The notes: generated by a model from the letters alone, not told the origin. Positions 9,825-19,716 are shown, counted from the first letter of the stretch. The stretch is DNA of 64,000 nt from Pyrococcus furiosus DSM 3638 (GCF_000007305.1 NC_003413.1:1173318-1237317); one strand, 5' to 3'. Numbers and translations: made by a program.

Positions 9825-10751
9825 ATGTACGTTATTGAGATTGAAAATTTAACAAAAAGTTATGGAAAGTTTAAGGCAGTAGATAGTCTTACCTTGAACG
9901 TGAAAGAGGGAATTGCCTTTGGATTTTTAGGTCCAAATGGAGCTGGCAAAACTACGACAATACTTAGCATGCTTGGGCTGATAGTTCCAAATAGCGGTTC
10001 CATAAAAATTTTTGGATATGATATATTTAAAGAACCCATAAAGGCCAAAGAGCGGCTTGGTTTTTTGCCTGAGAATGCAACGCTTTATGAAGAACTAACA
10101 GCATGGAGAAACCTCGAATTTTTTGCCAATTTTTACAAGATGTCTAGGCAAGAAAAAGAAAAGAGAATAGAGGAACTCTTAAAACTTGTCGGTCTGTGGG
10201 ATGTGAGATTTAGAAGGGTTAAGACATTTTCCAAAGGAATGAAGCAGAGGCTCCTCTTAGCTCAGGCATTGATTAATGATCCAGATCTATTGATACTTGA
10301 TGAACCTACGAGCGGCTTGGATCCTGAAGGAGCATATCTTGTAAAGAGTATAATAAGGGAACAGAAAAAAGCTGGGAAGACTATATTCTTCTCTTCACAT
10401 GTGTTAAGCGAGGTTGAGGAGCTTGCAGATGAAGTGGGCATAATTGTAAAGGGAAAACTAAGAACTGTTGGAACCCTTGAAGAAATTAAAAAGCAGTTTA
10501 TGGAGCTTGAAGGATATGAGATTAAGGTGGAAACTAAACAACCTATACCAGAGATCGTTCACCCAGAAATTATTAGGATTGAAAAATTGTCCGAAAACAA
10601 GGCAATAATATTTGCAAAATCCGACATTAGAGAAGATATTAGTGAGGAACTACAGAAGAGAAATATCACAATTTTAAGCCTTGAAGTAGAGGAGCCAAGT
10701 TTGGAGGACGTGTTCTTAAGAACAATTTATAAGAGGGGGGACGAAGAATGA
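9825..10751 (+). CDS. ABC transporter ATP-binding protein
   Basis: The 308-residue ATPase has Walker A GPNGAGKTT near residue 38, signature FSKGMKQRL near 134, Walker B LLILDEPTSG near 154 and H-loop SSHVLSEVEEL. The C-terminal 80-residue extension is typical of ABC-2 exporter ATPases (NatA/CcmA type). ATG 9825 follows GAGGTGAT (9813-9820), which also holds the TGA of the ancestral permease, so the two were translationally coupled before the insertion. It presumably pairs with the permeases at 7912 and 12951. The IS lies immediately upstream and may have altered its expression. Confidence 0.92.
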   Translation: MYVIEIENLTKSYGKFKAVDSLTLNVKEGIAFGFLGPNGAGKTTTILSMLGLIVPNSGSIKIFGYDIFKEPIKAKERLGFLPENATLYEELTAWRNLEFFANFYKMSRQEKEKRIEELLKLVGLWDVRFRRVKTFSKGMKQRLLLAQALINDPDLLILDEPTSGLDPEGAYLVKSIIREQKKAGKTIFFSSHVLSEVEELADEVGIIVKGKLRTVGTLEEIKKQFMELEGYEIKVETKQPIPEIVHPEIIRIEKLSENKAIIFAKSDIREDISEELQKRNITILSLEVEEPSLEDVFLRTIYKRGDEE

Positions 10752-12947
10752 AAAGGTTTTTTGCTTTTGCCATGGTGTTGCTTTTCCTACTCTCTGCACT
10801 TCCAGTATTTGGGGCACAAGAATACGTCAAGAAGGTTAGTGTTTTCTCTGGACATCTTAAAGAAGATCAGAAACTGCAGATTAATGAGTACCTAATTAGA
10901 ATCGAGTTTGGGATTGACGGCAGTCCTTATGTAATTATTGAAGCCAACAACTCAATAAAAGAGATATTGAAAGCTGACTTTGGTGCAGAAGTTGAAACAG
11001 GAAATCTAATTGTCTCTTGTGGGAGTTATGATGCAGAAAAAGGATTATTTATTGTAGTTCTATGGAAAGCCATAGGAGAAGAATACAAGGTGGAAAAAGG
11101 TAGCTTTGTTAAAAACTTTGAGGTACTGGAAGTAAACTCTACAGAAATTACAATTGAGCGCGGTACATCAGTATTTTACATAAAAGCTAACGAGTCAGTT
11201 AAGGTAGACAAGTATATATTAGAGTTCACTGGAAAAAGCCTAGTGATTTATGAACTACCTCAAGTTACTGTTAAAGGGGAAAAAACATTCGAAATTAGTG
11301 TTTCTTTTCCCTACAAGGAAGTTGTCGCTAAACCAGGAGACGTTCTAAAGTTTTCCAATAGTTATTGAAAATAGAGGAGATAACTCCACCGTAATCTCCT
11401 TAGAATTCTTAAGAATTCCCAAAGATTGGAGTGCAGAATTTCTTTATCAGGGAATTGCAGTAAGGAGCATTGAAATTCCAAAAAAGTCTGCTGTAACCTT
11501 AACACTGAATGTTCAAATTCCAGAGGAGTACAGTGGAAGAGAAATAATTGAGTTCAAGGTTAATTCAGAAGTTCACAGAGTAGTTATCGATGTAAAAGGA
11601 GAAACTAGAAAAGGAAAAGTCGAGGTTATTACTTCAATAATTTCCCAGGATGCAGAGGCTGGAGAGGAGATTAAATTCCCCCTTGTAATACAAAGTACGA
11701 TCGAAGCCAATGTGAGTGTAGAGATAGGGGTCCCTGAAGGGTGGGATGCCCATAGCCTATATATGGGAAGCAGAGTTAGCATGATTCACCTAAGTGAAGA
11801 AGACTCGAAGACCCTTGAAATAAGTTTGGATGTTCCAAGAGGAGCCGATCTTGGGAGGTATGAAATTCCTGTAACGTTATCAATTAGCGGAAATGAATAC
11901 TCAGAAACAAAAGTTGTAACGTTCTTTGTCAACATCTATAAGACATACAAGGGGGAAAATGCCACACTTAACATCCTAATCATAGATGAAGAAGGTAATC
12001 CAGTTCCCAAAGCAAAAGTCATTGTTGGGGATAAGGAGATGGGAACGGATTCAAGTGGAAAGGCAGAAATCTCGATTAAACCTGGGGAATATGAAATTTA
12101 TGTGGAAAAAGAGGGGTATGAAAAAGCTTCGAAAAAAGTAGAAGTTGAAGATGGAGAAGTTAAGGACGTTAAGATAATCCTTTCGAGGAAACCTTACTAT
12201 TTTGCAGTAGACACAGAATCTGACGTATATTCGATTCTTCTGGGAACTCCAAATCCTCCATTCCTGATAACAATTGAGAATCTTGGTAAAAATAGCGATG
12301 AGTACAGACTCTCAGTAAGGGGCCTTCCAGAAAATTGGAATGCAATGTTTACTCTAAGTCCAGATAGTAATCTTGAGGTGAACAAAGTTGAAGTAGACCC
12401 AGGACAATCAAAGAATGTCTACTTAAGCGTCTATCCTTCTTTGAATGCACTTCCAGGAGACTATAACTTGACTATTATAGTGGAGAGCATTAGCAGTGGA
12501 ACAAAAGAGGAAATACCAATTACTGTTCACTTAATTGGCACTTATGAAATGTACGTCAACTTAATGAATTATCGCCTTAGCATAACTGCTGGAGAAGAGA
12601 AAACCACCGAAATAGAGGTCGTTAATTATGGAAACGCACCTGTAACCAATGTTAAGATAGAAGTTTCAGCGCCTCAAGGATGGAAAGTTGAAGTTGATCC
12701 AGATTCAGCGCCGATGGTGGCTCCAAAGGATCGCTTTACTTCAACTTTAAAAGTAAAGGTTCCAGAAGGAACACCTGCTGGAGAATACAGGGTTACCATT
12801 AAGGTCACCTCCGACCAACAGGAATGGCAAGACACTCTTAGAGTCGTTGTAAGGCAAAGATCAACCTCAGCTTACATTGGCCTAGCACTCTTGATAGTCG
12901 CATTCCTTGTAGTAATTATCATGATAAGAAGGGTTGGGAGGAGATAA
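10748..12947 (+). pseudogene. Large secreted NEW3-domain protein of the ABC operon, frameshifted
   Basis: The start overlaps the ATPase stop by 4 bases (ATGA). The N-terminus is a signal peptide (LLFLLSALPVFGA). Reading stops at 11368, but one base fewer in the T4 run at 11351-11354 gives PIVIENRGDNSTVISLEFL and an open frame to 12947, 732 residues in all. The restored protein has several NEW3/CARDB-like beta-sandwich repeats, a carboxypeptidase-regulatory-like module (ILIIDEEGNPVPKAKVIVG), and a C-terminal membrane anchor followed by RRVGRR. This is an extracytoplasmic partner often seen with ABC-2 permeases. It may be a true mutation or a sequencing error; translation could restart at 11712. 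Confidence 0.82.
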
Positions 12948-12950
12948 TCT

Positions 12951-13940
12951 ATGGAGGCTGAACTTAACATAGCATTAAAGGAACTTTATACAGCAGTTAA
13001 AACGAAGAGATTCATAATCTTGCTCTCCGTTTATTTAATTTTTCTTGGCCTTGCAATTTATTTTTCAAAAGAATGGGTTGGGGAAGAGGTTGGTGTAGTT
13101 CATCAGAGCATTATGGGGGCTAGCGGATGGGTCTACATGACACCAATTTCCCAAATATTTATGACAAACTCCAATCTTTGGGTATTTTTTGGTGGCCTCC
13201 TGGGAATACTCTTGGGTGCAGATTCAATAAACAGAGAGATTAAGGAGGGAACAATTAAGGTTCTCCTTGGTCATCCAGTTTATAGGGATCAGGTAATAAA
13301 TGGCAAGTTTTTGGGAAACGCCATAGCTCTCCTGATTGTAATATTTGTCGGGTTTATATTTACCCTAGCACTATCTCTAATCTTTGGAATTCCCGTAGAA
13401 GGATTTTCAGTTGCAAGGCTTTTCGTGCTTTCGGTGTTTATACTAACTTATACACTTGTCTTTTTGAGCTTTGGAATTATGATCTCAACACTAATAAAGA
13501 GTCCAGAGACTGCCCTTCTGATTTCAGTTGGTCTCGTGATATTCTTTGTTATAATATATCCAATAGTAGCAGGTAATATCGCAGAGTCCATAGTGGGAGA
13601 TCCTCCCGAGTGTCATCCTATAATGGTAACGAGGACTGTGGAAATTAATGGGCAACAAGTTGTAACAACAGAAACAACAACTGAGCACTGCTATGATTTG
13701 TATAGGGAGTGGCAAGAAAAAAAGGATGCATGGGAAAGGAGAATTAGCTATCTGAATCCCGTGATGCATTTTGCTCAGCTAATGTTGTATACATTTGCTG
13801 GTGAGGAGGGCTACTATGAGTACCTTCCTTTGGTCGACAGCCTTAGCTATGGGATAAACAACTTGGCAATACTAATAATTGAACTTCTGTTTCCTTTTTC
13901 GATAGCGTACGTTAGATTTCTTACTCGGGATCTCAGATGA
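12951..13940 (+). CDS. ABC-2 type transporter permease
   Basis: The 329-residue membrane protein has an N-terminal helix, a large outside loop, the ADSINREIKEGTIKVLLGHPVYRDQVINGKF-type coupling region (about residues 90-120, shared with the broken permease as EIKQGTIKVLGAKPIYRD), and five more helices. A loop before the last helix carries two Cys and several charged residues. It starts three bases after the NEW3 gene and its end overlaps the convergent aminotransferase by 8 bases. It is probably half of a heterodimeric exporter whose other half has been interrupted. Confidence 0.88.
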   Translation: MEAELNIALKELYTAVKTKRFIILLSVYLIFLGLAIYFSKEWVGEEVGVVHQSIMGASGWVYMTPISQIFMTNSNLWVFFGGLLGILLGADSINREIKEGTIKVLLGHPVYRDQVINGKFLGNAIALLIVIFVGFIFTLALSLIFGIPVEGFSVARLFVLSVFILTYTLVFLSFGIMISTLIKSPETALLISVGLVIFFVIIYPIVAGNIAESIVGDPPECHPIMVTRTVEINGQQVVTTETTTEHCYDLYREWQEKKDAWERRISYLNPVMHFAQLMLYTFAGEEGYYEYLPLVDSLSYGINNLAILIIELLFPFSIAYVRFLTRDLR

Positions 13941-15102
13941 GCTTTTTCTCCTTTAGAACTTTTTCCATTCTATTCATTGCTTCTTCTAACTTTTCATATG
14001 CCGTTGCATAGCTTATTCTTATGTATCCTTCCCCAGCTCTTCCAAAGGCGCTTCCTGGGACAACAGCCACCTTTGCCTCCATCAGCATTAGTTCGCTGAA
14101 CTCCTTGCTACTCAATCCAGTGTCCTTGATTCTTGGAAAGATGTAAAATGCTCCTTTAGGTTCAACTGTGGGCAGTCCCATTTCATTAAGTCTTTTCCAC
14201 ACTAGATTCCTTCTCCTCTCATATTCCTTTCTCATTTCCTCAACTGCCTTCCAGCTTCTCTCGTCTCTTAGTGCTTTGGCTGCTGCGTATTGTATAAAGG
14301 TTACTGGACACGTTGCGTTGTACATTTGGAACTTTACCATCTTTTCAATTACCCAGGAAGGCGCTACTACAAAGCCAAGTCTCCATCCGGTCATTGCAAA
14401 CGTTTTTGAGAAGCCATTAACTGTTATTGTTCTCCCAAACATTCCATCCAAGGCTGCTATACTGTAATGCTTAGCTCCGTCATATATGAAGTGTTCATAA
14501 ACTTCATCGCTTATTATCATTAGATCATGCTCATTTGCAAAGTCAGCTATTTCTTCGAGGTCTTTTTTAGTTAGCACTGCTCCAGTGGGATTATTTGGTG
14601 AGTTTATTATTAACGCTCTTGTCTTTTCGCTAACGTGTTTTTTCAGATCATCGACGTTTATTCTAAACTCGTTATCCTCATATGTGGGAACTTCCACTGG
14701 CTTTCCACCTGCTAAAATTACCGCGGGAGCATAACTCACGAACATTGGACTTGGGATCAATACCTCCTCCCCATCCTTTAGAAAGGTTGCTAGGCTCATT
14801 AGAAAGGCTTGATTCGCCCCAACTAAAACCATTATCTCACTGTTTGGATCTGCCTCAATTCCATTCTGTTTCTTTAACTTCTCTGCTATGGCTTCCCTAA
14901 GTTCAGGTAATCCAACGTTAGGACCATAATGGGTCAAGCCTTTGTCAAGGCCTTCCTTTGCATATTCCTTTATATGAGCTGGAGTGTCAAAGTCGGGCTC
15001 TCCAATTCCCAATGAAATTACATCCTTCATGCCAGCGGCCAAATCGAAGAGCTTCCTAATCTCAGAGGGATTAACTAAATCAAGCTTGTCGCTAAGTGCC
15101 AT
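13933..15102 (-). CDS. Aromatic aminotransferase (class I, PLP)
   Basis: The 389-residue fold-type I enzyme has NSPNNPTGAV near residue 168, the SDEVYEHFIYDG motif near 197, the PLP lysine in NGFSKTFAMTGWRLG near 232 and the C-terminal arginine in GYIRISYA. It is nearly identical in layout to P. horikoshii PH1371, an aromatic/kynurenine aminotransferase, and corresponds to the P. furiosus enzyme described as AroAT II. It transfers amino groups from aromatic amino acids to 2-oxoglutarate. It is often labelled aspartate aminotransferase. A TTTATAA box lies about 35 bases upstream on the minus strand. Confidence 0.9.
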   Translation of the reverse strand: MALSDKLDLVNPSEIRKLFDLAAGMKDVISLGIGEPDFDTPAHIKEYAKEGLDKGLTHYGPNVGLPELREAIAEKLKKQNGIEADPNSEIMVLVGANQAFLMSLATFLKDGEEVLIPSPMFVSYAPAVILAGGKPVEVPTYEDNEFRINVDDLKKHVSEKTRALIINSPNNPTGAVLTKKDLEEIADFANEHDLMIISDEVYEHFIYDGAKHYSIAALDGMFGRTITVNGFSKTFAMTGWRLGFVVAPSWVIEKMVKFQMYNATCPVTFIQYAAAKALRDERSWKAVEEMRKEYERRRNLVWKRLNEMGLPTVEPKGAFYIFPRIKDTGLSSKEFSELMLMEAKVAVVPGSAFGRAGEGYIRISYATAYEKLEEAMNRMEKVLKEKKLI

Positions 15103-15214
15103 GGCATTTCACCCAGATAAAATATAATCCTGGGAGTTATAAACCTATATTTTATGATTTACAAAGTTGTAAAACCAAATTTTTGTCATTTTTCGGCAAT
15201 TGTCCTGGAGAAAG

Positions 15215-15222
15215 TTTATATA
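15215..15222 (+). promoter_or_regulatory. TATA box of the NSS symporter gene
   Basis: TTTATATA preceded by a purine-rich BRE-like AGAAAG. The predicted start lies near 15245, giving a leader of about 25 bases with GGAGGTGG before the ATG. Confidence 0.65.
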
Positions 15223-15269
15223 TCGGTGAAAATATGGAGATATTTGTAAAATTCTGGAGGTGGTCACGA

Positions 15270-16832
15270 ATGGAGCAGAGAGATAGGTGGGCAACAAAAA
15301 TTGGACTTATTTTAGCGATGGCAGGAAATGCCATTGGTCTAGGAAACTTCGTCAGGTTCCCAACCCAGGTTGCTGGGAACGGTGGAGGAGCATTCATGGT
15401 TCCTTACTTCTTGGCACTGTTCTTCCTTGGAATTCCAGTGATGTGGGTAGAGTGGGTGCAGGGAAGATATGGAGGTAAATACGGTCACGGAACATTGGGC
15501 CCAACCTTTTATCTGATGGCAAGAGAAACCCTAAAGCCAAGGGGTGCACTATTCTTCGGTCTCATTGGTGGAGCTCTAGCATTTGCAACAACAACTCTAC
15601 TTAACAGCTATTACCTTCACCTAATTGGATGGTCGGCAGCTTACTCATGGTTTAGCATTAGTGGAGCTTATTTCAATGTGGAGAATACGGCAGAGTTCTT
15701 TGCTAGCTACCTCAGTAACCATGGACTGGTGTTCTTATTCTGGGGCATTACTGTGGTCTTACTAGCAATAGCAGTTGGCCAAGGTGTAAGCAAGGGAATT
15801 GAGAGATGGGTCAAGGTAATGATGCCACTATTGTACATATTCGCAATCATTTTAGTTATCTACGTCTTTGCATTGGGATCACCCCTCGGAGATCCCAACT
15901 GGTCCACAATTAAGGGATTCGAGTTCATCTGGTCACCAAACTGGGGCTATCTAAAGGATCACCTATGGGAAGTAATGCTTGCGGCAAGTGGTCAGATATT
16001 CTTTACACTCTCTCTCGGAATGGGTATTATACAGAACTATGCTTCGTATCTTGGACCAAAAGATGATGTTGCACTCTCAGGATTAGCTACAGTTTCACTG
16101 AACGAGTTTGCTGAAGTTGTTCTCGGTGGTTCAATTGCAGTTCCATTGGCTGTAGCATACGCTCCAAAGATTGTGCCGGAAGATGTTCTTGCCCAGGGTA
16201 GCAATGCTGCATTAGCATGGATTTCAGAGAACTTTGGACTTGGATTCTCATACACAAGCCTTCCAAACATATTTGTTCAGATGGGAACTGCAGGTAGGTT
16301 CTTTGGAGCCTTATGGTTCCTCCTCCTCTGGTTTGCAGGATTTACTTCAGCAATAGCTATGTACAACTATCTAACGGCTTTACTGGAGGAAGATCTAGGA
16401 ATATCAAGAAAGACTGGAACTTGGATTGTGTTCGTCATATACTTCCTCCTTGGAATCCCAGTAGTGTACATTAGCGGTTACCTTGATCAGGTAGATGCAT
16501 GGATAAACTTCCAGTTAGCATTACTTGCACTGTTTGACATAATAGTTGGAGTATGGCTGTTCAAGCCTGACAACTTCTGGAGGGAACTACACGAGGGAGC
16601 ATACATCAACGTTCCAACAATCTACAAGTGGATTACCGTAATAATTGCTCCAATTTTCATCGCTCTTCCACTGTTCGGAACATTCTCTGACCTAGTTTCC
16701 AAGACATTAGAAACACCAGCAAAGATCGCAATAGTGGCAATGCTCCTCCTTGGTGCAATCGAAACCTACTATGCAATTAAGAAGAAGTACGGAGAAGAGC
16801 TAGCGAAGAACGAAGTGATAATCAAAGTGTGA
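15270..16832 (+). CDS. Sodium-dependent transporter, NSS/SNF family
   Basis: ATG 15270 follows GGAGGTGG; an open frame reaching back to 15096 lacks such a site. The 520-residue protein has the NSS helix 1 motif GNAIGLGNFVRFP near residue 21, helix 6 region SLGMGIIQNYASYLG, helix 8 FAGFTSAIAMYNY, and about twelve helices. The LeuT-fold family imports amino acids with sodium. The 32-residue gene that follows resembles the MetS small subunit of MetP-type transporters, so methionine or another neutral amino acid is a reasonable guess. Confidence 0.92.
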   Translation: MEQRDRWATKIGLILAMAGNAIGLGNFVRFPTQVAGNGGGAFMVPYFLALFFLGIPVMWVEWVQGRYGGKYGHGTLGPTFYLMARETLKPRGALFFGLIGGALAFATTTLLNSYYLHLIGWSAAYSWFSISGAYFNVENTAEFFASYLSNHGLVFLFWGITVVLLAIAVGQGVSKGIERWVKVMMPLLYIFAIILVIYVFALGSPLGDPNWSTIKGFEFIWSPNWGYLKDHLWEVMLAASGQIFFTLSLGMGIIQNYASYLGPKDDVALSGLATVSLNEFAEVVLGGSIAVPLAVAYAPKIVPEDVLAQGSNAALAWISENFGLGFSYTSLPNIFVQMGTAGRFFGALWFLLLWFAGFTSAIAMYNYLTALLEEDLGISRKTGTWIVFVIYFLLGIPVVYISGYLDQVDAWINFQLALLALFDIIVGVWLFKPDNFWRELHEGAYINVPTIYKWITVIIAPIFIALPLFGTFSDLVSKTLETPAKIAIVAMLLLGAIETYYAIKKKYGEELAKNEVIIKV

Positions 16833-16842
16833 GGTGAAGAAT

Positions 16843-16941
16843 ATGTGGGCCGTGTACATGATAGTTGCGTGGCTGATAATATTCATCATGATGGGCTGGA
16901 GTATAAGTAAGCTCATGAAGGCCGAACAAGCAAAAGCCTAA
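16843..16941 (+). CDS. MetS-like small subunit of the NSS transporter
   Basis: ATG 16843 follows GAGGTGAAG, ten bases after the symporter stop. The 32-residue product is one hydrophobic helix (YMIVAWLIIFIMMGWSI) and a short basic-polar tail ending EQAKA. Bacterial MetP/MetS transporters of the same family have a similar one-helix partner required for transport. Position, spacing and a terminator directly after it support a real gene, though it is too short for routine gene calling. Confidence 0.75.
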   Translation: MWAVYMIVAWLIIFIMMGWSISKLMKAEQAKA

Positions 16942-16971
16942 AGGCTTTTTAGTTTTCTCTTTTCTTTTTTA
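16932..16971 (+). terminator. Hairpin/oligo-T terminator after the symporter operon
   Basis: AAAAGCCTAAAGGCTTTT forms an imperfect palindrome over the small-subunit stop codon. It is followed by T-rich DNA with runs of four and six Ts. Confidence 0.55.
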
Positions 16972-16988
16972 TTTGGGGGTGTGCTTTT

Positions 16989-17723
16989 GTGAAGAGCCCA
17001 GAGATTCTTAAAGAGGTTTCTGAGAACCTGATCAAGACAATTGAAAAACTTGAGAAGGTTAAAGTTTTTGAGGAGAAAAGAAAGAGAAAGCTAATCTCTC
17101 TGTTGGAAGAAGCCTCGGGGAACTTTCTTAAGTTAAGTGGAGAGGTGGAAAATGACAACGTTCAAATGGCGGAATTTTTGAGGAAGAGATCAGTGGAGAT
17201 AAAGAACAACACCAACGATAAGGCAATAGAGAGAATGGGAGAAAAGGAATACATCAAAGCTGTGGAGAAAATGAACTTATACTCTAAAACTGCTTTCTAC
17301 GACTTTAAACCAACGATGCTAAGAAAGCTTAAAAAGGCTTACAGGTCTTTTATATTCGGAATGGCGCTTTATTTTGTTCTAGCTGGACTATCTACAAGGC
17401 CCGAATTAGCAGTAACTGCATTAATTTTAGCAATTCCAGCGATTCTTTCAATGCTGAGCTTGCAGAGAAGAGGATATACAGGTTTAATGCTTGCTTATGC
17501 AGTCGCTCCAATACCCATGATTCAGAGTCCAATGTTAATTAGGATGTTCTATGGAGTTTTGAGAGATCCAGAGGCTATAAGAACAGCCGCTGAGTATCTG
17601 GGCAAAAGTGAGACATTTATAGTTGTTTATGCCTATGTTGTAATAATACTCTCTATAGTGGACTTTGCCTTGTTAGCTTATGGATTGTATGGACTTACAA
17701 AACATAGGCATGCATTTCTCTAG
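16989..17723 (+). CDS. Coiled-coil membrane protein, function unknown
   Basis: GTG 16989 follows GGGGGTG. The first 115 residues are charged and helical with coiled-coil character (LIKTIEKLEKVKVFEEKRKR). The last half has three to four membrane helices starting near residue 121 (FIFGMALYFVLAG). I recognise no family. It may be transcribed by read-through from the symporter operon. The 3' end overlaps the convergent methyltransferase by 4 bases. Confidence 0.75.
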   Translation: MKSPEILKEVSENLIKTIEKLEKVKVFEEKRKRKLISLLEEASGNFLKLSGEVENDNVQMAEFLRKRSVEIKNNTNDKAIERMGEKEYIKAVEKMNLYSKTAFYDFKPTMLRKLKKAYRSFIFGMALYFVLAGLSTRPELAVTALILAIPAILSMLSLQRRGYTGLMLAYAVAPIPMIQSPMLIRMFYGVLRDPEAIRTAAEYLGKSETFIVVYAYVVIILSIVDFALLAYGLYGLTKHRHAFL

Positions 17724-18652
17724 CCTTTCTTTCTAATTTTAGCTATGAAAAATCCACTTGTTTTGTGAGTGTCAGGATAAAATCTTCTTGCCTTTTTTAT
17801 TTCTGGACTGAGCTCGATGCCAAAGGGATTAATCAAGGCAGGTTCTCCATACCTCAGGGGAAGGAGTTCAATATCAAAGTTATCTAGGGCCCATTGAATT
17901 ACGAATTCATTCTCCTCTGGTTCTAACGAGCATGTTGAATAGACTAAAATTCCTCCGGGTTTCAGAACTTCAAGGGCTTTCTCTATCATCTTCATCTGAA
18001 GCCCTTGACAGAATTTTATATCATCTAACGTTCTATTGTGCTTTCTCTCAGGATTTTTGTGAATTGTTCCAGAACCGGTACATGGAGCATCGAGGAGGAT
18101 TTTATCAAAGCTCATATTTAGCTCATCTATATACAAGGATGACTTGTGAATAAGAATTGTGTTTAAAACCCCTAACCTGGAGAGGTTAAGCCTCGTTTCC
18201 TTTAACCTTTCCTCATCTACATCAAAGGCAAAGATTAATCCTTTATTTTCCATTAACTGGGCCATATAACTGGTTTTTCCCCCAGGGGCCGCGGCCATGT
18301 CTGCAACTATCTCCCCTGGTTTTGGATCTAGGGCAACTGGGGGGTACATTGAGCTTGCCTCTTGAATATAGATGAGGCCTGTTAGATATTCAGGCGTGGA
18401 TGTTATTGAAAATGGTTCACGAGTTAAGCAAAATCCTTCTCTTGCCCAGGGGACTCTGGTGAATTGGAACCCCTTCTTCATTAATCTCTTAGTTATCTCT
18501 GAGATAGTTCCTTTAAGCGTATTGACTCTAAAACACCTGGGCAAGGGTTTTTCCATGGCCTCAGCAATTCTTATAGCTCTTTCACCCCAAAGTTGATAGT
18601 ATCTTTCTGCAAAAGTTTTAGAATAACCGAGGGAAAAAAGTTTCTCCAACAT
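17720..18652 (-). CDS. RNA (cytosine-C5)-methyltransferase, NOL1/NOP2/Sun family
   Basis: The 310-residue enzyme has the SAM site MAAAPGGKTSYMAQLM near residue 120, the motif IV cysteine in DAPCTGSGT and the catalytic cysteine in YSTCSLEPEENE. The N-terminal segment holds FRVNTLKG, typical of the family. It corresponds to P. horikoshii PH1374 by length and context. The substrate may be tRNA or rRNA. rpiA lies 2 bases upstream, so the genes form one unit with 19347 on the minus strand. A second, NusB-fused relative is at 23857. Confidence 0.9.
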   Translation of the reverse strand: MLEKLFSLGYSKTFAERYYQLWGERAIRIAEAMEKPLPRCFRVNTLKGTISEITKRLMKKGFQFTRVPWAREGFCLTREPFSITSTPEYLTGLIYIQEASSMYPPVALDPKPGEIVADMAAAPGGKTSYMAQLMENKGLIFAFDVDEERLKETRLNLSRLGVLNTILIHKSSLYIDELNMSFDKILLDAPCTGSGTIHKNPERKHNRTLDDIKFCQGLQMKMIEKALEVLKPGGILVYSTCSLEPEENEFVIQWALDNFDIELLPLRYGEPALINPFGIELSPEIKKARRFYPDTHKTSGFFIAKIRKKG

Positions 18653-18653
18653 T

Positions 18654-19343
18654 TTACCTTTCTAATCTTTTTACTCCTTCTTTTGTCCCTACTAATACTA
18701 TGTCCGCTATATCGGCAAAAATTCCATTTTCAACTACTCCTGGGATAGTGTTAAGTTCGATTTCCATGTCGAGGGGATCATCTATTCTTGGAAATTTTGC
18801 ATCAATGATAAAGTTCCCATTTTCAGTAACAACTGGACCATCCTTTTTAACTCCCATCCTGAGCTCAGCCTTTGCATTGAATATGCTTAACTCTTCTAAA
18901 ATCGCCTTCCATGCAGCTGGAATAACTTCAATTGGAACTGGCATTTTCTGGCAGAGATAATCGACAAGCTTTGACTCATCCACCAGCACGATGAATGTTC
19001 CAGCCCTATACTCGATTATTTTTTCCATTGTGAGGGCAGCACCCCTGCCTTTGATTAAGTTAAGATTTGGATCTACTTCATCAGCACCATCTACCGCTAT
19101 GTCTATTGCATCTACTTGATCCAATGAAAGAACTGGCACCCCACTTTCCATACGCAAGAATTTTTGCTTGATAGGAGGTGGTACTCCATAGATATCTTCT
19201 ACTTTTCCTTTTTCTATCATCTCTCCTAAATATCTTATAAAGTATGCTGTGGTGGAGCCTGTTCCTAGTCCAACCACCATATCATCCTCTATAAACTCAA
19301 GTGCTGCCCTTGCCACGGCCTTTTTCATTTCTTCCACATTCAT
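18654..19343 (-). CDS. rpiA: Ribose-5-phosphate isomerase A
   Basis: The 229-residue enzyme interconverts ribose-5-phosphate and ribulose-5-phosphate. It shows the three family signatures: GLGTGSTTAYFI near residue 25, DGADEVDPNLNLIKG near 85 and the catalytic-glutamate segment MEKIIEYRAG near 108. In Thermococcales the ribulose monophosphate route supplies pentoses and RpiA gives ribose for PRPP. It is placed between a small membrane protein gene (3 bases) and the m5C methyltransferase (2 bases). Confidence 0.95.
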   Translation of the reverse strand: MNVEEMKKAVARAALEFIEDDMVVGLGTGSTTAYFIRYLGEMIEKGKVEDIYGVPPPIKQKFLRMESGVPVLSLDQVDAIDIAVDGADEVDPNLNLIKGRGAALTMEKIIEYRAGTFIVLVDESKLVDYLCQKMPVPIEVIPAAWKAILEELSIFNAKAELRMGVKKDGPVVTENGNFIIDAKFPRIDDPLDMEIELNTIPGVVENGIFADIADIVLVGTKEGVKRLER

Positions 19344-19346
19344 AGT

Positions 19347-19667
19347 TCATCCCTTCGTTATGTTGTAGTAAAGAGCTTTCTCATAATATGCTACTGGTTC
19401 ATAGTTAGTTATAAGAGTGTATGTAAGTCCTGTAAAGTATAGCCAGAAGAAGAAAAAGCTCCAAAATGTTTTTCTGAGTATCACTCTTTCGTTCCTAAGT
19501 TCTTCGGGTAAGTCTGGAACTAGGTTAAGTAAAAGCTTTGGGGCGAGAATGTATATTATCCACCCAATTATCCATCCTAGGGGAGCGTAAGCTAGAATTC
19601 CGCTAATTATCCCTGCAATTGCAAATATCCCATATGCCATTAACATCATCTTGTTTTCCGGATTCAC
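19347..19667 (-). CDS. Small membrane protein, function unknown
   Basis: GTG 19667 follows GGGGATGA. The 106-residue protein has three hydrophobic segments (about residues 8-25, 28-45 and 67-88) and a conserved-looking LPEELRNERVILRKTFW loop. No family is recognised. It is the first gene of the unit with rpiA and the methyltransferase. Confidence 0.7.
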   Translation of the reverse strand: MNPENKMMLMAYGIFAIAGIISGILAYAPLGWIIGWIIYILAPKLLLNLVPDLPEELRNERVILRKTFWSFFFFWLYFTGLTYTLITNYEPVAYYEKALYYNITKG

Positions 19668-19716
19668 TTTTCATCCCCCATTAGCGCTTTTTGTTGTGTT
19701 ATTTCTCTTAAAATTT

